Source: Pseudoalteromonas sp. EB27 (GTDB lineage: Bacteria; Pseudomonadota; Gammaproteobacteria; Enterobacterales; Alteromonadaceae). Taken from it: a stretch of 64,000 nucleotides of DNA. The position numbers and the translations under genes were made by a program. Numbering within the stretch: position 1 is the first letter of the stretch; the number at the start of each line of letters is the position of its first letter. This document shows positions 9,208 to 17,244 of the stretch, piece after piece. Below the pieces are notes generated by a model. It did not search any database, was not told the DNA's origin, and saw only the letters and a program-made list of their open reading frames with translations. Where the stretch lies: positions 178,294 through 242,293 of the forward strand of contig NZ_MTQD01000006.1 in assembly GCF_001974875.1 (NCBI RefSeq). The letters run 5' to 3'.

Positions 9208-10428
9208 TTACTCAGCCAAGCCAAATGGATTATCAATACTGTGTGCGGGTTCTGTAAACCATTTAGGTCCTGATTCAGTCATATAAAAGTGATCTTCTAA
9301 TCGCACGCCAAATTCATCAGGTACAACTAGCATTGGTTCGTTACTAAAACACATACCTTTAGTAAGAGGGGTTTTATCACCGCCTACTAAATATGGCCAT
9401 TCATGAATGTCTAAGCCAATGCCGTGGCCAGTGCGATGCGGGCAGCCAGGAGTTTGGTATTCAGGACCCAACCCTTGTTCTGTTAAATAATTACGAGCTC
9501 CAGCATCTACGGCTTCACATGTTTGGCCTATTTTTGCTTCATTAAATGCAGCAATTTGTGCCGCTTTTTCATAGTTCCAAAATTGGCGCTGGCGATCGCT
9601 CGCTTCACCAAATACGTAGGTGCGGGTGATATCTGATAAGTAATCATGCACTTTACAACCAGTATCAATTAATACCATGTCACCTTTTTTTAATATTTGC
9701 GCGTCTTTTACACCATGGGGGAAAGAAGTTGCAACACCAAATAATACAATGCAAAAGTAATTGCCTGGTGCGCCTACTTTTTGGTGTGCTTGCTTTATAA
9801 ACGCTTCTACTTCAGTGGTACTGATGCCTTCATGTAGCATACTGGCAGTTGCTTTATGTACCGCCAGCGTCATATCCATAGCACATTGCATTAATGCAAG
9901 TTCATTGGCTGATTTATGCATGCGACAATGTGCAGTAACAGGCTGTGCATTAACTAACTTTAAGCCATTTTGGGCTTTATTAATGCCATCAAAAATAAAG
10001 AACTGTGCGCTTTCGTCAATACCAACTGTGCCATTAGCAGCAATACCCATTTCAGATAATATATTGACAAATAATGCGTATGGACTTTCATGCTCTTGCC
10101 AACCGTGAATTGGACCATCAATCACTTTAAAGCCATTTAATGAACCAATTTCAAAATACGGAGCAATATATTGCACACTACCATTAGCAGGTAAAATTGC
10201 TCCCACCAGACGCTCACTTGCATACCAACGCATTCCCGTAAAGTAAGTAAGGTTTGTGCCTGCATTTAAATATATGGCATCAATACCATTGGCCTGCATG
10301 TATTGCTGAGCTTTTTTAATTCGTTCTAGGTGCTCTTGTGGTTGAATCGGGGTTAAATCTTCAGTGACATCATTCAAACTAGCAAGTGCTTGTTCTTTGG
10401 TTTGAATGCCAATACCTTTGGTTATCAT
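9208..10428 (-). CDS. M24-family metallopeptidase (Xaa-Pro dipeptidase/aminopeptidase-like)
   Basis: Cytoplasmic pita-bread peptidase of 406 aa: creatinase-like N-domain (about 35-165) and catalytic M24 domain (about 175-395). The five metal ligands are visible: Asp255 (VLIDTG), Asp266 (LSDITRTY), His335 (TGHGIGLDIHE), Glu364 (SNEPML) and Glu378 (VRLEDHFYMTESG). M24 enzymes with this set cleave bonds next to proline. It starts 22 nt after the stop of the FAD amino-acid dehydrogenase gene, so both form one operon inside the hydroxyproline island. Inference: it releases proline or hydroxyproline from imported small peptides. No signal peptide is seen. Confidence 0.85.
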   Translation of the reverse strand: MITKGIGIQTKEQALASLNDVTEDLTPIQPQEHLERIKKAQQYMQANGIDAIYLNAGTNLTYFTGMRWYASERLVGAILPANGSVQYIAPYFEIGSLNGFKVIDGPIHGWQEHESPYALFVNILSEMGIAANGTVGIDESAQFFIFDGINKAQNGLKLVNAQPVTAHCRMHKSANELALMQCAMDMTLAVHKATASMLHEGISTTEVEAFIKQAHQKVGAPGNYFCIVLFGVATSFPHGVKDAQILKKGDMVLIDTGCKVHDYLSDITRTYVFGEASDRQRQFWNYEKAAQIAAFNEAKIGQTCEAVDAGARNYLTEQGLGPEYQTPGCPHRTGHGIGLDIHEWPYLVGGDKTPLTKGMCFSNEPMLVVPDEFGVRLEDHFYMTESGPKWFTEPAHSIDNPFGLAE

Positions 10429-10450
10429 TATACTCTCCTAGTTAATGTGC

Positions 10451-11740
10451 TTATTGCGCAAATGGTATGTGTGAATTACTTGCCGCTTGGGTGTTAAATC
10501 GGCATATACTATAAGGTGTTAGATCAATCTCTGCGTCTTGTCTTAAACATAAACTAGTGATTAATTCTCCTGTGACGGCACCTTGTGTTAAACCGAGATG
10601 CTGGTGGCCAAAGGCAAAAAATAAATTAGGGTGGTAAGGTGCTTCACTTATTACGGGTAATGAGTCTGGCAGAGATGGTCTACAACCCATCCATATGCTA
10701 CTCGGTTCTGATGGAATAGAAGAATTACTTAGCATTGCTTTTGCGTGCGGTACTAATGCAAAAGCACGTTTTTCGTTCATTTCTCGCTCAGTGCCAGCAA
10801 ATTCAACAGTGCCTGCAATACGGAGTCCTTGGATCATAGGGGTCATAATAAAATTTCGTTCTGCAGACGCAACAGGCCTAGATAAGCCATAATTACTTGC
10901 TAGCATGCAGTGGTAACCACGTTCAGTATCTAATGGCACCTTATAACCTAAAGGCTCTATTAGCGATTTACTCCATGCTCCTGCTGCAACAACAACTTTA
11001 TCAACGAAAAATGTTTGTTGATTATTACTGAGTATATACCCGCCGTCAGACTGCTTAATTTTAGATATTTTTTGTTGGCAAAACTTCCCCCCTAGTGCAC
11101 TAAATTGTTCAGCTAAATTAATGCAAAAAAAATAAGGATCTACGCTGTGGGCTACATCTTTAAATAATAAAGCATGTGTTATTACTGCCGATAGGGTTGG
11201 CTCTAATAATTTAACCTCTTCAGCGCTGAGTAGTTCAACAGCAATACCTTGAGCTATAAAGCTATTATAAATTTTTTTTATATGTGTGAGCGATGTTGTT
11301 TCAAAAGTTAACAAACTTCCTTTTTTTGTGAGTAAGTGGGCTAAATTAAACTCATTGAGCAAGTGCTCGTATGCAGTAATAGCTCTGTTATTTAATGCTT
11401 TAAGCGCTTCTATATTTGCACTGTAGGTTTTACTTCTCATATTTTTTGTAAACAGCCAAAACCATGGCAGCGCTTTAAAAATATAGCGCCAATCTATGCG
11501 TAGTGGACCCAATGGGTTGAATAACATACCCGGTAACTTTTTCAATAATGATGGGTGTGCAAGTGGAAAGATTTGTTCGGTAGCAAAATGCCCCGCATTA
11601 CCTTTTGAACAGCCTTGAGCCAATCCATTTTCGTCATACAAAGTGACGGAAAAGCCAGCTCGTTGTAGGTTAAGTGCACAACAAATGCCAATAATTCCAG
11701 CACCAACCACAGCTATTTGTTGTTTTTTTTGCTCTGCCAA
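10451..11740 (-). CDS. FAD-dependent D-amino-acid dehydrogenase, probable cis-4-hydroxy-D-proline dehydrogenase
   Basis: DadA-family flavoprotein of 429 aa. It has the Rossmann FAD motif VVGAGIIGICCALNLQRAGF near the N-terminus and the C-terminal DAO signature (FAFGHQHLGLTQGAVTGELI). In hydroxyproline catabolism this family oxidises cis-4-hydroxy-D-proline, the epimerase product, to 1-pyrroline-4-hydroxy-2-carboxylate; the neighbouring epimerase supports that assignment. The start is TTG at 11740 with GGAG 9 nt upstream. It is first gene of an operon with the M24 peptidase and is divergent from the epimerase genes across operator 2. A generic D-amino-acid dehydrogenase cannot be excluded. Confidence 0.8.
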   Translation of the reverse strand: MAEQKKQQIAVVGAGIIGICCALNLQRAGFSVTLYDENGLAQGCSKGNAGHFATEQIFPLAHPSLLKKLPGMLFNPLGPLRIDWRYIFKALPWFWLFTKNMRSKTYSANIEALKALNNRAITAYEHLLNEFNLAHLLTKKGSLLTFETTSLTHIKKIYNSFIAQGIAVELLSAEEVKLLEPTLSAVITHALLFKDVAHSVDPYFFCINLAEQFSALGGKFCQQKISKIKQSDGGYILSNNQQTFFVDKVVVAAGAWSKSLIEPLGYKVPLDTERGYHCMLASNYGLSRPVASAERNFIMTPMIQGLRIAGTVEFAGTEREMNEKRAFALVPHAKAMLSNSSIPSEPSSIWMGCRPSLPDSLPVISEAPYHPNLFFAFGHQHLGLTQGAVTGELITSLCLRQDAEIDLTPYSICRFNTQAASNSHIPFAQ

Positions 11741-11938
11741 AATGTGTTACTCCACTTAATACTATTTGCGTTGTTAGCCTGTAATAAACGGGCTGTGTTG
11801 TTTTGTGTACCATTAATAATCAACGCTGGAACAACTTTAATTATTAATTATTTACTTACAGTGCCTTAGCATAACTTTCTTTTTTGGTTTAGAACCATGC
11901 ACCTATAAATTTGTAAAATGCCACATTGGCATATTGAT

Positions 11939-11952
11939 TATTGTATACAATA
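11939..11952. promoter_or_regulatory. Operator TATTGTATACAATA (site 2)
   Basis: Same perfect 14-bp palindrome as site 1, in the divergent region between the dehydrogenase/prolidase operon (starts 11740) and the epimerase operon (first ATG 11994, 42 nt away). It could control both directions. Confidence 0.8.
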
Positions 11953-11993
11953 TACCTATCATATCAAGTCTAAACATAAATTAGGTAATAAAA

Positions 11994-12212
11994 ATGGCAG
12001 TAAATTGGCAAGGAGTCTATTCAGTAATAACGACTCAGTTCAATGCAAATAACGCCGTTAATTTTGCATCAACAGTAAATGATGAACTAAATAACGAAGG
12101 CGTTCACGGCATTATTGAACTGGTTACGGCAGACAACAAAGTAGCTGTCACCTCGCTTTACAATGAAGCGTCGGCAAGCCACTTTGATTTAACAAAATTT
12201 AATTTGGAATAA
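11994..12212 (+). pseudogene. N-terminal remnant of a dihydrodipicolinate-synthase-family gene
   Basis: A 72-codon ORF. The first ~45 residues (MAVNWQGVYSVITTQFN..., ...NNEGVHGIIEL) resemble the N-terminus of DHDPS-family proteins, including hydroxyproline-pathway deaminases. The expected GTVGEN motif, Schiff-base lysine and whole barrel are missing, and the tail (LYNEASASHFDLTKF) is not one I can place. It lies directly under operator 2 and ends 3 nt before the epimerase ATG. It may survive as a translated leader coupled to the epimerase. Most likely this is the ancestral deaminase gene after an internal or terminal deletion, replaced by the copy at 15860-16828. Confidence 0.6.
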
Positions 12213-12215
12213 GTT

Positions 12216-13217
12216 ATGCTCAAAGGGACCTTTTTTTGTATTGACGGCCATACCTGCGGTAACCCAGTAAGGCTAATAACCAGTGGTCACCCGCAATTAA
12301 GCGGGTTGAGCATGAGTGAGAAGCGCCAGGATTTTTTGCAAAATCACGATTGGATACGCCAAGCGCTCATGTTTGAGCCTAGGGGTCACGATATGATGTC
12401 GGGCGGGTTTTTATATCCACCCACCACGGAAGATGGTGATGCAGCTATATTATTCGTGGAAACATCAGGATGTTTACCTATGTGTGGTCACGGTACGATG
12501 GGTATTGTTACCTTCGCTTTGGAGCATGGCTTATTACATGCAAAAGTGCCAGGTACTTTGCTGTTAGACACACCAGCTGGGCGTATTCATATTAACTATG
12601 AAATGACTGATGGCAAAGTACAGTGGGTAAAAATTTATAATGTACCCGCATATTTAGCACACCGCTCGATAGTTATTGAGATACCTGAGCTAGGTGAGCT
12701 TAAAGTAGATATTGCCTATGGAGGTAATTTCTACATTATTGTTGAGCCGCAGACGAATTATAAAGGCATTGAACATTTAACTGCAGGGCAAATTTTAAAG
12801 TACAGCCCTAGAGTCCGAGAAGCAATAAACGCGAAAGTTCAATGTACGCACCCGCTAGATAAAACCGTTCAAGGTGCTAGCCATGTTTTATGGACAGGCA
12901 CACCTAAAAATCCCAATTCGGATGCAGCAAATGCTGTTTTTTATGGCGACAAAGCTATTGACCGTTCGCCATGTGGAACAGGTACCAGCGCACGTATGGC
13001 ACAGCTTTTTGCCAAAGGACAGTTGGCTCAAGGGCAGAATTTTATTCACGAAAGTTATATTGGGAGCCAGTTTATTGGTTGTATTGAGCAAGTAACAGAA
13101 ATAGCAGGCATACCAGCCATATTACCAAGTATACAAGGCTGGTCTAGAGTGACGGGCACAAGCGCGATCACCGTGGATGACGATGACCCATATGCATTTG
13201 GGTTTCAAGTAATTTAA
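12216..13217 (+). CDS. 4-hydroxyproline 2-epimerase (proline racemase family)
   Basis: Proline-racemase fold enzyme of 333 aa. Both catalytic cysteines are present: Cys90 in PMCGHGT and Cys253 in DRSPCGTGTSAR. A Cys/Cys pair indicates an epimerase or racemase; trans-3-hydroxyproline dehydratases carry Thr at the second site. It converts trans-4-hydroxy-L-proline to cis-4-hydroxy-D-proline in the cytoplasm, the first step of the pathway. Followed 13 nt later by the semialdehyde dehydrogenase gene. The context (dehydrogenase, deaminase, semialdehyde dehydrogenase) favours hydroxyproline over proline as substrate. Confidence 0.9.
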   Translation: MLKGTFFCIDGHTCGNPVRLITSGHPQLSGLSMSEKRQDFLQNHDWIRQALMFEPRGHDMMSGGFLYPPTTEDGDAAILFVETSGCLPMCGHGTMGIVTFALEHGLLHAKVPGTLLLDTPAGRIHINYEMTDGKVQWVKIYNVPAYLAHRSIVIEIPELGELKVDIAYGGNFYIIVEPQTNYKGIEHLTAGQILKYSPRVREAINAKVQCTHPLDKTVQGASHVLWTGTPKNPNSDAANAVFYGDKAIDRSPCGTGTSARMAQLFAKGQLAQGQNFIHESYIGSQFIGCIEQVTEIAGIPAILPSIQGWSRVTGTSAITVDDDDPYAFGFQVI

Positions 13218-13230
13218 TGAGGAGCAAAGC

Positions 13231-14727
13231 ATGACATTAACAGGACAAAGTTTAGTAGCAGGGCAGTGGATCGGTGATTCAGCGAATGGTGAATTTCACG
13301 CATTTTCCCCTGCGCGCAATGAAGCATTACCAACGCGCTTTTTTAATCTTAGTACGGCTGAATTAAACGGTGCGATAGAGGCCGCACAATCGGCGTTTTA
13401 TCAGTACCGTAAAACCAGTTTCGCGCAACGTGCAGATTTTTTAACGTGCATCGCAGAGCAAATTTTAGTACTTGGCGATGAGCTAATTGAACAAACACAG
13501 CAAGAAACTAACCTACCACTTGCGCGTTTACAGGGGGAGCGCATGCGCACCGTAAATCAACTTAAAGCATTTGCTAGTGCATTACGTGAAAACCCTGAGT
13601 CACCTCTGGGTTTGAAAGTAGTGGATGAAGCAGATGTCACAAGAGCACCTTTGCCAAAGCCACATACTGAGCTTAACTATTTACCGTTAGGGCCCGTTGC
13701 TGTATTTGGAGCATCTAATTTTCCTTATGCCTTTTCAACACTGGGTGGAGATACTGCAGCAGCGCTTGCTGCAGGTTGCCCAGTGATTGTAAAAAATCAC
13801 ACAGCGCACCCTGGTACGGGTGAGTTAATGGCACGAGCGGCGCTTGCAGCCATTAAAGAATGTGCGATGCCTTTAGGGGTGTTTGCTATGGTGCAAAGCA
13901 AGACGTATGACATATCGCATCAATTAGTTGCTGCTCCGGGAATTAAAGCGGTTGGCTTTACCGGATCATTTAATGTGGCCAGTAAACTGCAAGAAACGAT
14001 TGCCAAGCGTGAAGAACCCATCCCATTTTATGGCGAGCTGGGAAGTATTAATCCACAAGTTATTTTACCTAATAAAGCCATAGAACAGAGTAAAGAGATG
14101 GCACAGTCACTTTGCCAGTCAATGCTGATGGGCAACGGGCAATTTTGTACCAGTCCTGGGCTTTGGTTAGTGCCAACGGGGTGTGATGAACTTGAAGCAC
14201 ACATTACTGCGTGTATTAATGATGCGCCATCAGACACCTTGCTCACCCCTGGGATTGTTAAAACGTTTAAACAACAAGTCGAAGAGCGCAGCCAATTTGC
14301 TCAACTAAGCGTGTTGGGCAAAGGTAAGCTTGAGCAAGCGTTTCATGCTAATGCGCATGTCTTCGCGTGTAATGCCGATGATTATTTAACAACCCCAACT
14401 TTGCATGAAGAAGTGTTTGGCCCTGCGGCATTAGTTGTGCGCTACGACAGTGAGCAACAGCTCATGATATTGATAAATAAACTCCAAGGTCAGCTTACTG
14501 CCAGTGTTCATGGTACTGAGGCTGATTTAAATAAAGCTGATAGTGTTATTGAAGCACTGCAATATAAAGTAGGCCGTTTGATTAAAAATCAAATGCCAAC
14601 AGGTGTAGAAGTGTGTGGTTCAATGAACCATGGTGGACCATTCCCAAGCTCAACGGATGTGCGCAGCACTTCTGTTGGTACAAATGCAATGTTGCGATTT
14701 ATGCGACCAATTTGTTATCAAGCATAA
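13231..14727 (+). CDS. 2-oxoglutarate semialdehyde dehydrogenase (aldehyde dehydrogenase, NADP+)
   Basis: Aldehyde dehydrogenase of 498 aa with general base Glu269 (FYGELGSINP) and catalytic Cys306 (GNGQFCTSPG). The cofactor segment is VAVFGASNFPYAFST and the glycine motif is GFTGS. The sequence style (ELGSxNP, GQFCTxPG, PFPSSTDVRxTSVG near the end) matches the ketoglutarate-semialdehyde dehydrogenase subgroup. It catalyses the last step of hydroxyproline breakdown, giving 2-oxoglutarate for the TCA cycle. It follows the epimerase with 13 nt between and good GGAG spacing, and is closed by a terminator at 14737. Confidence 0.88.
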   Translation: MTLTGQSLVAGQWIGDSANGEFHAFSPARNEALPTRFFNLSTAELNGAIEAAQSAFYQYRKTSFAQRADFLTCIAEQILVLGDELIEQTQQETNLPLARLQGERMRTVNQLKAFASALRENPESPLGLKVVDEADVTRAPLPKPHTELNYLPLGPVAVFGASNFPYAFSTLGGDTAAALAAGCPVIVKNHTAHPGTGELMARAALAAIKECAMPLGVFAMVQSKTYDISHQLVAAPGIKAVGFTGSFNVASKLQETIAKREEPIPFYGELGSINPQVILPNKAIEQSKEMAQSLCQSMLMGNGQFCTSPGLWLVPTGCDELEAHITACINDAPSDTLLTPGIVKTFKQQVEERSQFAQLSVLGKGKLEQAFHANAHVFACNADDYLTTPTLHEEVFGPAALVVRYDSEQQLMILINKLQGQLTASVHGTEADLNKADSVIEALQYKVGRLIKNQMPTGVEVCGSMNHGGPFPSSTDVRSTSVGTNAMLRFMRPICYQA

Positions 14728-14736
14728 GATTATTGG

Positions 14737-14768
14737 GCGGGATATACAAATTGTATATTCCCGCTTTT
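14737..14768 (+). terminator. Intrinsic terminator after the epimerase/dehydrogenase operon
   Basis: GCGGGATATACAA pairs with TTGTATATTCCCGC with one bulged base, followed by TTTT. The stem contains everted halves of the island operator (TATACAA/TTGTATA), probably by chance of AT-rich composition. Confidence 0.75.
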
Positions 14769-14802
14769 CCTTATTTTTAAGGACGCTTAGGCAGATTCTA
14801 AC

Positions 14803-14830
14803 TTGGCATATAAGTGAACTTGGGTATAAT
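14803..14830 (+). promoter_or_regulatory. Sigma70 promoter of the GntR regulator
   Basis: TTGGCA (14803-14808) and TATAAT (14825-14830) with 16-nt spacing, 30 nt upstream of the GntR ATG. No full TTGTATACAA operator is present here, so autoregulation is not evident. Confidence 0.7.
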
Positions 14831-14860
14831 GTATGCTAAATGCAATATAAAAGGATCACC

Positions 14861-15529
14861 ATGGCTATCGAGCACAAAACCCGCACCCAACTAGTCGCAG
14901 AAGCAATTCGTGAAAAAATATTAACCGGTGAGATAAAAGCTGGTGATCCGCTGCGTCAAGCTGCACTTGCTGCTGAACTTAATGTGAGTCGAATACCTGT
15001 TCGTGAGGCACTACTTCAGCTTGAAGCTGAAGGGCTTGTTAATTTTGAAGCGCATAAAGGAGCCACGGCCACAGAGCTTTCAGCATCACAAATTGATGAA
15101 ATTTTTGATTTGAGGGCATTACTTGAAGCTGAGCTGCTAAGTCACTCAATAGAGGGATTAACAGATCAAGATTTAACCGATGCCGAGCTTATCTTAACTG
15201 AGCTTGAAAGCGCCATGGAAGCAGGTGATACTCACTTGGCAACGGGCGATTTAAACAGCCGTTTTCATGGTAAGTTGTATTCACGCGCACAACGGCCACA
15301 AACTCGGGAGCTAGTTGATATGTATAGTAAAAATTCAGAGCGTTATGTACGGATGCATATTTTACTGGCAGGTGGCTTAACTACTGCGCCCGAAGAGCAT
15401 CGCACTTTATTACAGTTTTGCCGCGTAAAAGATACCAAAAAAGCCTGTGTTTTTTTGAAAAAGCATATCTTGAGCGCAAAAAACGACATTAAAAAACTAT
15501 TACTTAAAATAGAAGATGAAAAAAGGTAG
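14861..15529 (+). CDS. GntR family (FCD/FadR subfamily) regulator of the hydroxyproline island
   Basis: Transcription factor of 222 aa. An N-terminal winged helix (about 10-75) shows the GntR hallmarks: REKILTGEIKAGDPL, LAAELNVSRIPVREAL and LEAEGLV. The C-terminal FCD effector domain (about 85-215) is all helical, with the acidic/His residues expected to bind metal and ligand (DLNSRFHGKLY, EEHRTLL). The start at 14861 (AAGGAT 6 nt upstream) is preferred over the upstream frame extension. It sits in the middle of the island and is the only local regulator, so it is the likely reader of the TATTGTATACAATA sites. Effector inferred: hydroxyproline or a pathway intermediate. Confidence 0.85.
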   Translation: MAIEHKTRTQLVAEAIREKILTGEIKAGDPLRQAALAAELNVSRIPVREALLQLEAEGLVNFEAHKGATATELSASQIDEIFDLRALLEAELLSHSIEGLTDQDLTDAELILTELESAMEAGDTHLATGDLNSRFHGKLYSRAQRPQTRELVDMYSKNSERYVRMHILLAGGLTTAPEEHRTLLQFCRVKDTKKACVFLKKHILSAKNDIKKLLLKIEDEKR

Positions 15530-15813
15530 TTTTTAATAAATCTTTGCTAGCACATTCTTATAATGTGCTCAGCTGGCTACCATTCAAGGTTCAACCAGCT
15601 TATCTGCATTTTTAAAGTGAATATTTAAAAAATAATTTAGGTAGGTAGAGCAAAAAGCTTAGAAGTGTAAAGCTTAACCTTACCTAATATTCGCATAAAC
15701 GATACACCTGAACTTTCTACCTTAAATTTCTATTTTTCTTTAATGCTCAATAAGTAAGATTATTTAATAGGGTGAGATGCAACCATCGCAAGAACAGTTA
15801 AGCGGTAGGTACT
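15530..15813. other. Intergenic, convergent gene ends
   Basis: About 280 bp between the GntR gene and the convergent deaminase gene. Apart from the terminator at 15814-15839 I see no ORF or repeat here. Confidence 0.5.
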
Positions 15814-15839
15814 AAAAACTCCGTAAAAATGGAGTTTTT
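15814..15839. terminator. Bidirectional terminator
   Basis: AAAAACTCC and GGAGTTTTT form a 9-bp stem with an 8-nt loop, with T-tracts on both strands. It lies between the convergent GntR and deaminase genes. Confidence 0.75.
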
Positions 15840-15859
15840 GTTTGTTAACTTTTAAATAA

Positions 15860-16828
15860 TTAGTCTATTAAACCTAGAATCTCAAGTCTCTCTTTTGCCT
15901 TGATATACCGTGTTTGAACATCATCAATCTGCTGTTGAGTTAGTTTTTTCCCAAGGGTACGAAGCCCACCCGTTACATCATTGTGATGAATGCCAAAAGC
16001 AAGCTTAAGGTATTCTAAAAGTAACGGTTGTGCATCAAGGTAAGATATAGAATTCATCGCTTGAGAAATTTTATTTGCTTCAGCCCATTCGCCTTTATTC
16101 ACATGTTCCTGCATAGTGACACTTGCTTTTGGGAATATACAACCAACGCCTGTAATTCCACCGCACGCACCAGCGAGTCCTGCATGTACGGTTACGGTGT
16201 CTACACCAGCTAGTACTTTTAAGTCTTTGTTCATTAGCATCATTGTTTCAATAACTGACACGTCTATCGTTGAAATTTTAAGCGCGGTAACTTCAGGTAA
16301 AGCAGCAAGCTTCGTTAGAAGATCAGTTGAGAGCGCATGGTAGCCGGCTGCATCAGGATTGTTATAGGGCATTATTGTTATGCCTACCTCTTTTGCAGCT
16401 TTTGCAGAAAGGGCATAGTATGCATACATTTCTTCATCAGAAGGTGTGTATGTGGTTTTTGGTGGCATTACCATCACGGTATCAACGCCAACAGTCGCAA
16501 GTTCTGTAACAATTTTGGCAAGCTGTTCTTTAGTTTCAGCTGCTGCTCCACTGATTAATGGAACATTATGTTGTTTAGCTACAACCGAAAGAGCCTTTAG
16601 TAAAGAAAGGCGCTGCTCGTCACTTAAATAGGTATTCTCACCCAGTGTGCCAGAGCCAACAAGCCCTCCCATTTTAGTACCTCCTTTACCTTTAACGCTT
16701 AAAATATCATTTGCATATTTTTGCGTTGCATCAAAATCAATTTCAAGGGCGCCGGACTGCGACTCTTTAAGCCAAGTAAATACAGCTGGCATAACAGTAT
16801 ATCGCCAGTCTTTGCTATTTGTTTTCAT
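15860..16828 (-). CDS. DHDPS/NAL-family lyase, probable 1-pyrroline-4-hydroxy-2-carboxylate deaminase
   Basis: Aldolase-type TIM barrel of 322 aa. Schiff-base Lys184 (EVTALKIST), the Tyr155 proton relay (IMPYNNP) and the GSGTLGENTYLS ligand loop place it in the dihydrodipicolinate synthase/N-acetylneuraminate lyase family. In hydroxyproline operons this family deaminates 1-pyrroline-4-hydroxy-2-carboxylate to 2-oxoglutarate semialdehyde, the one step not otherwise covered here. The start at 16828 has AGAGGAA upstream; the frame extension to 16849 would overlap that RBS. It is on the opposite strand from the other pathway genes and differs from the remnant at 11994, so it may be a replacement. 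Operator 3 lies 33 nt upstream. Confidence 0.75.
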   Translation of the reverse strand: MKTNSKDWRYTVMPAVFTWLKESQSGALEIDFDATQKYANDILSVKGKGGTKMGGLVGSGTLGENTYLSDEQRLSLLKALSVVAKQHNVPLISGAAAETKEQLAKIVTELATVGVDTVMVMPPKTTYTPSDEEMYAYYALSAKAAKEVGITIMPYNNPDAAGYHALSTDLLTKLAALPEVTALKISTIDVSVIETMMLMNKDLKVLAGVDTVTVHAGLAGACGGITGVGCIFPKASVTMQEHVNKGEWAEANKISQAMNSISYLDAQPLLLEYLKLAFGIHHNDVTGGLRTLGKKLTQQQIDDVQTRYIKAKERLEILGLID

Positions 16829-16860
16829 TATGCTTCCTCTTATATTCACTTATTTTCGTA

Positions 16861-16874
16861 TATTGTATACAGTG
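16861..16874 (-). promoter_or_regulatory. Operator variant TATTGTATACAGTG (site 3)
   Basis: One half-site matches the island operator exactly and the other differs at two positions. It lies 33 nt upstream of the deaminase ATG, the same spacing class as at the lipoprotein gene. Confidence 0.6.
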
Positions 16875-17137
16875 TGCAGTTTATTGTAGCAGCAAAATTT
16901 ACTTCGGCAATACCTAGGTCAAAATTAATTAAGTATCTAGTTTAAAAATATTAAGGAGCCTATTACACCAAATAACATAGATTACATAAGCTCGCCTCAA
17001 GCAGTTAATCATCGTTATAAATATTTATTTTTAATATTTCAGTTTTATGTATTAAATCTCAGAACTCCAAGTCTCTGTTTTTAGGTACAAATTGAAAAGG
17101 TTTTAGGTTCTGTATAATTTGTAATTTAAATTTAACT

Positions 17138-17191
17138 AAAAATATACACATATTACATATTGTATACAATATGTAATATGTGTATATTTTT
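17138..17191 (+). promoter_or_regulatory. Perfect 54-bp palindrome centred on operator site 4
   Basis: Every base from 17138 to 17164 pairs with 17165-17191 (27 bp per arm, no loop). The centre is the operator TATTGTATACAATA (17158-17171). It ends 53 nt before the ATG of the TonB receptor. It could bind stacked GntR dimers or form a cruciform; the outer arms also repeat the ATATGTAATATG pattern. Confidence 0.85.
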
Positions 17192-17244
17192 CATGTCGAG
17201 GCTAGTCTCACAATAAAAAATCAACAGGACCAAGGAACTCTTAC

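Noticed and set aside
9761..10108. 115-codon ORF opposite the M24 peptidase gene
   Set aside because: Antisense shadow of a gene with all five metal ligands; cysteine-rich, non-natural sequence.
14737..14768. Fifth GntR operator at the terminator (TATACAAATTGTATA)
   Set aside because: Half-sites are everted and form part of a terminator stem with T-tract; the TTGTATACAA core is absent.
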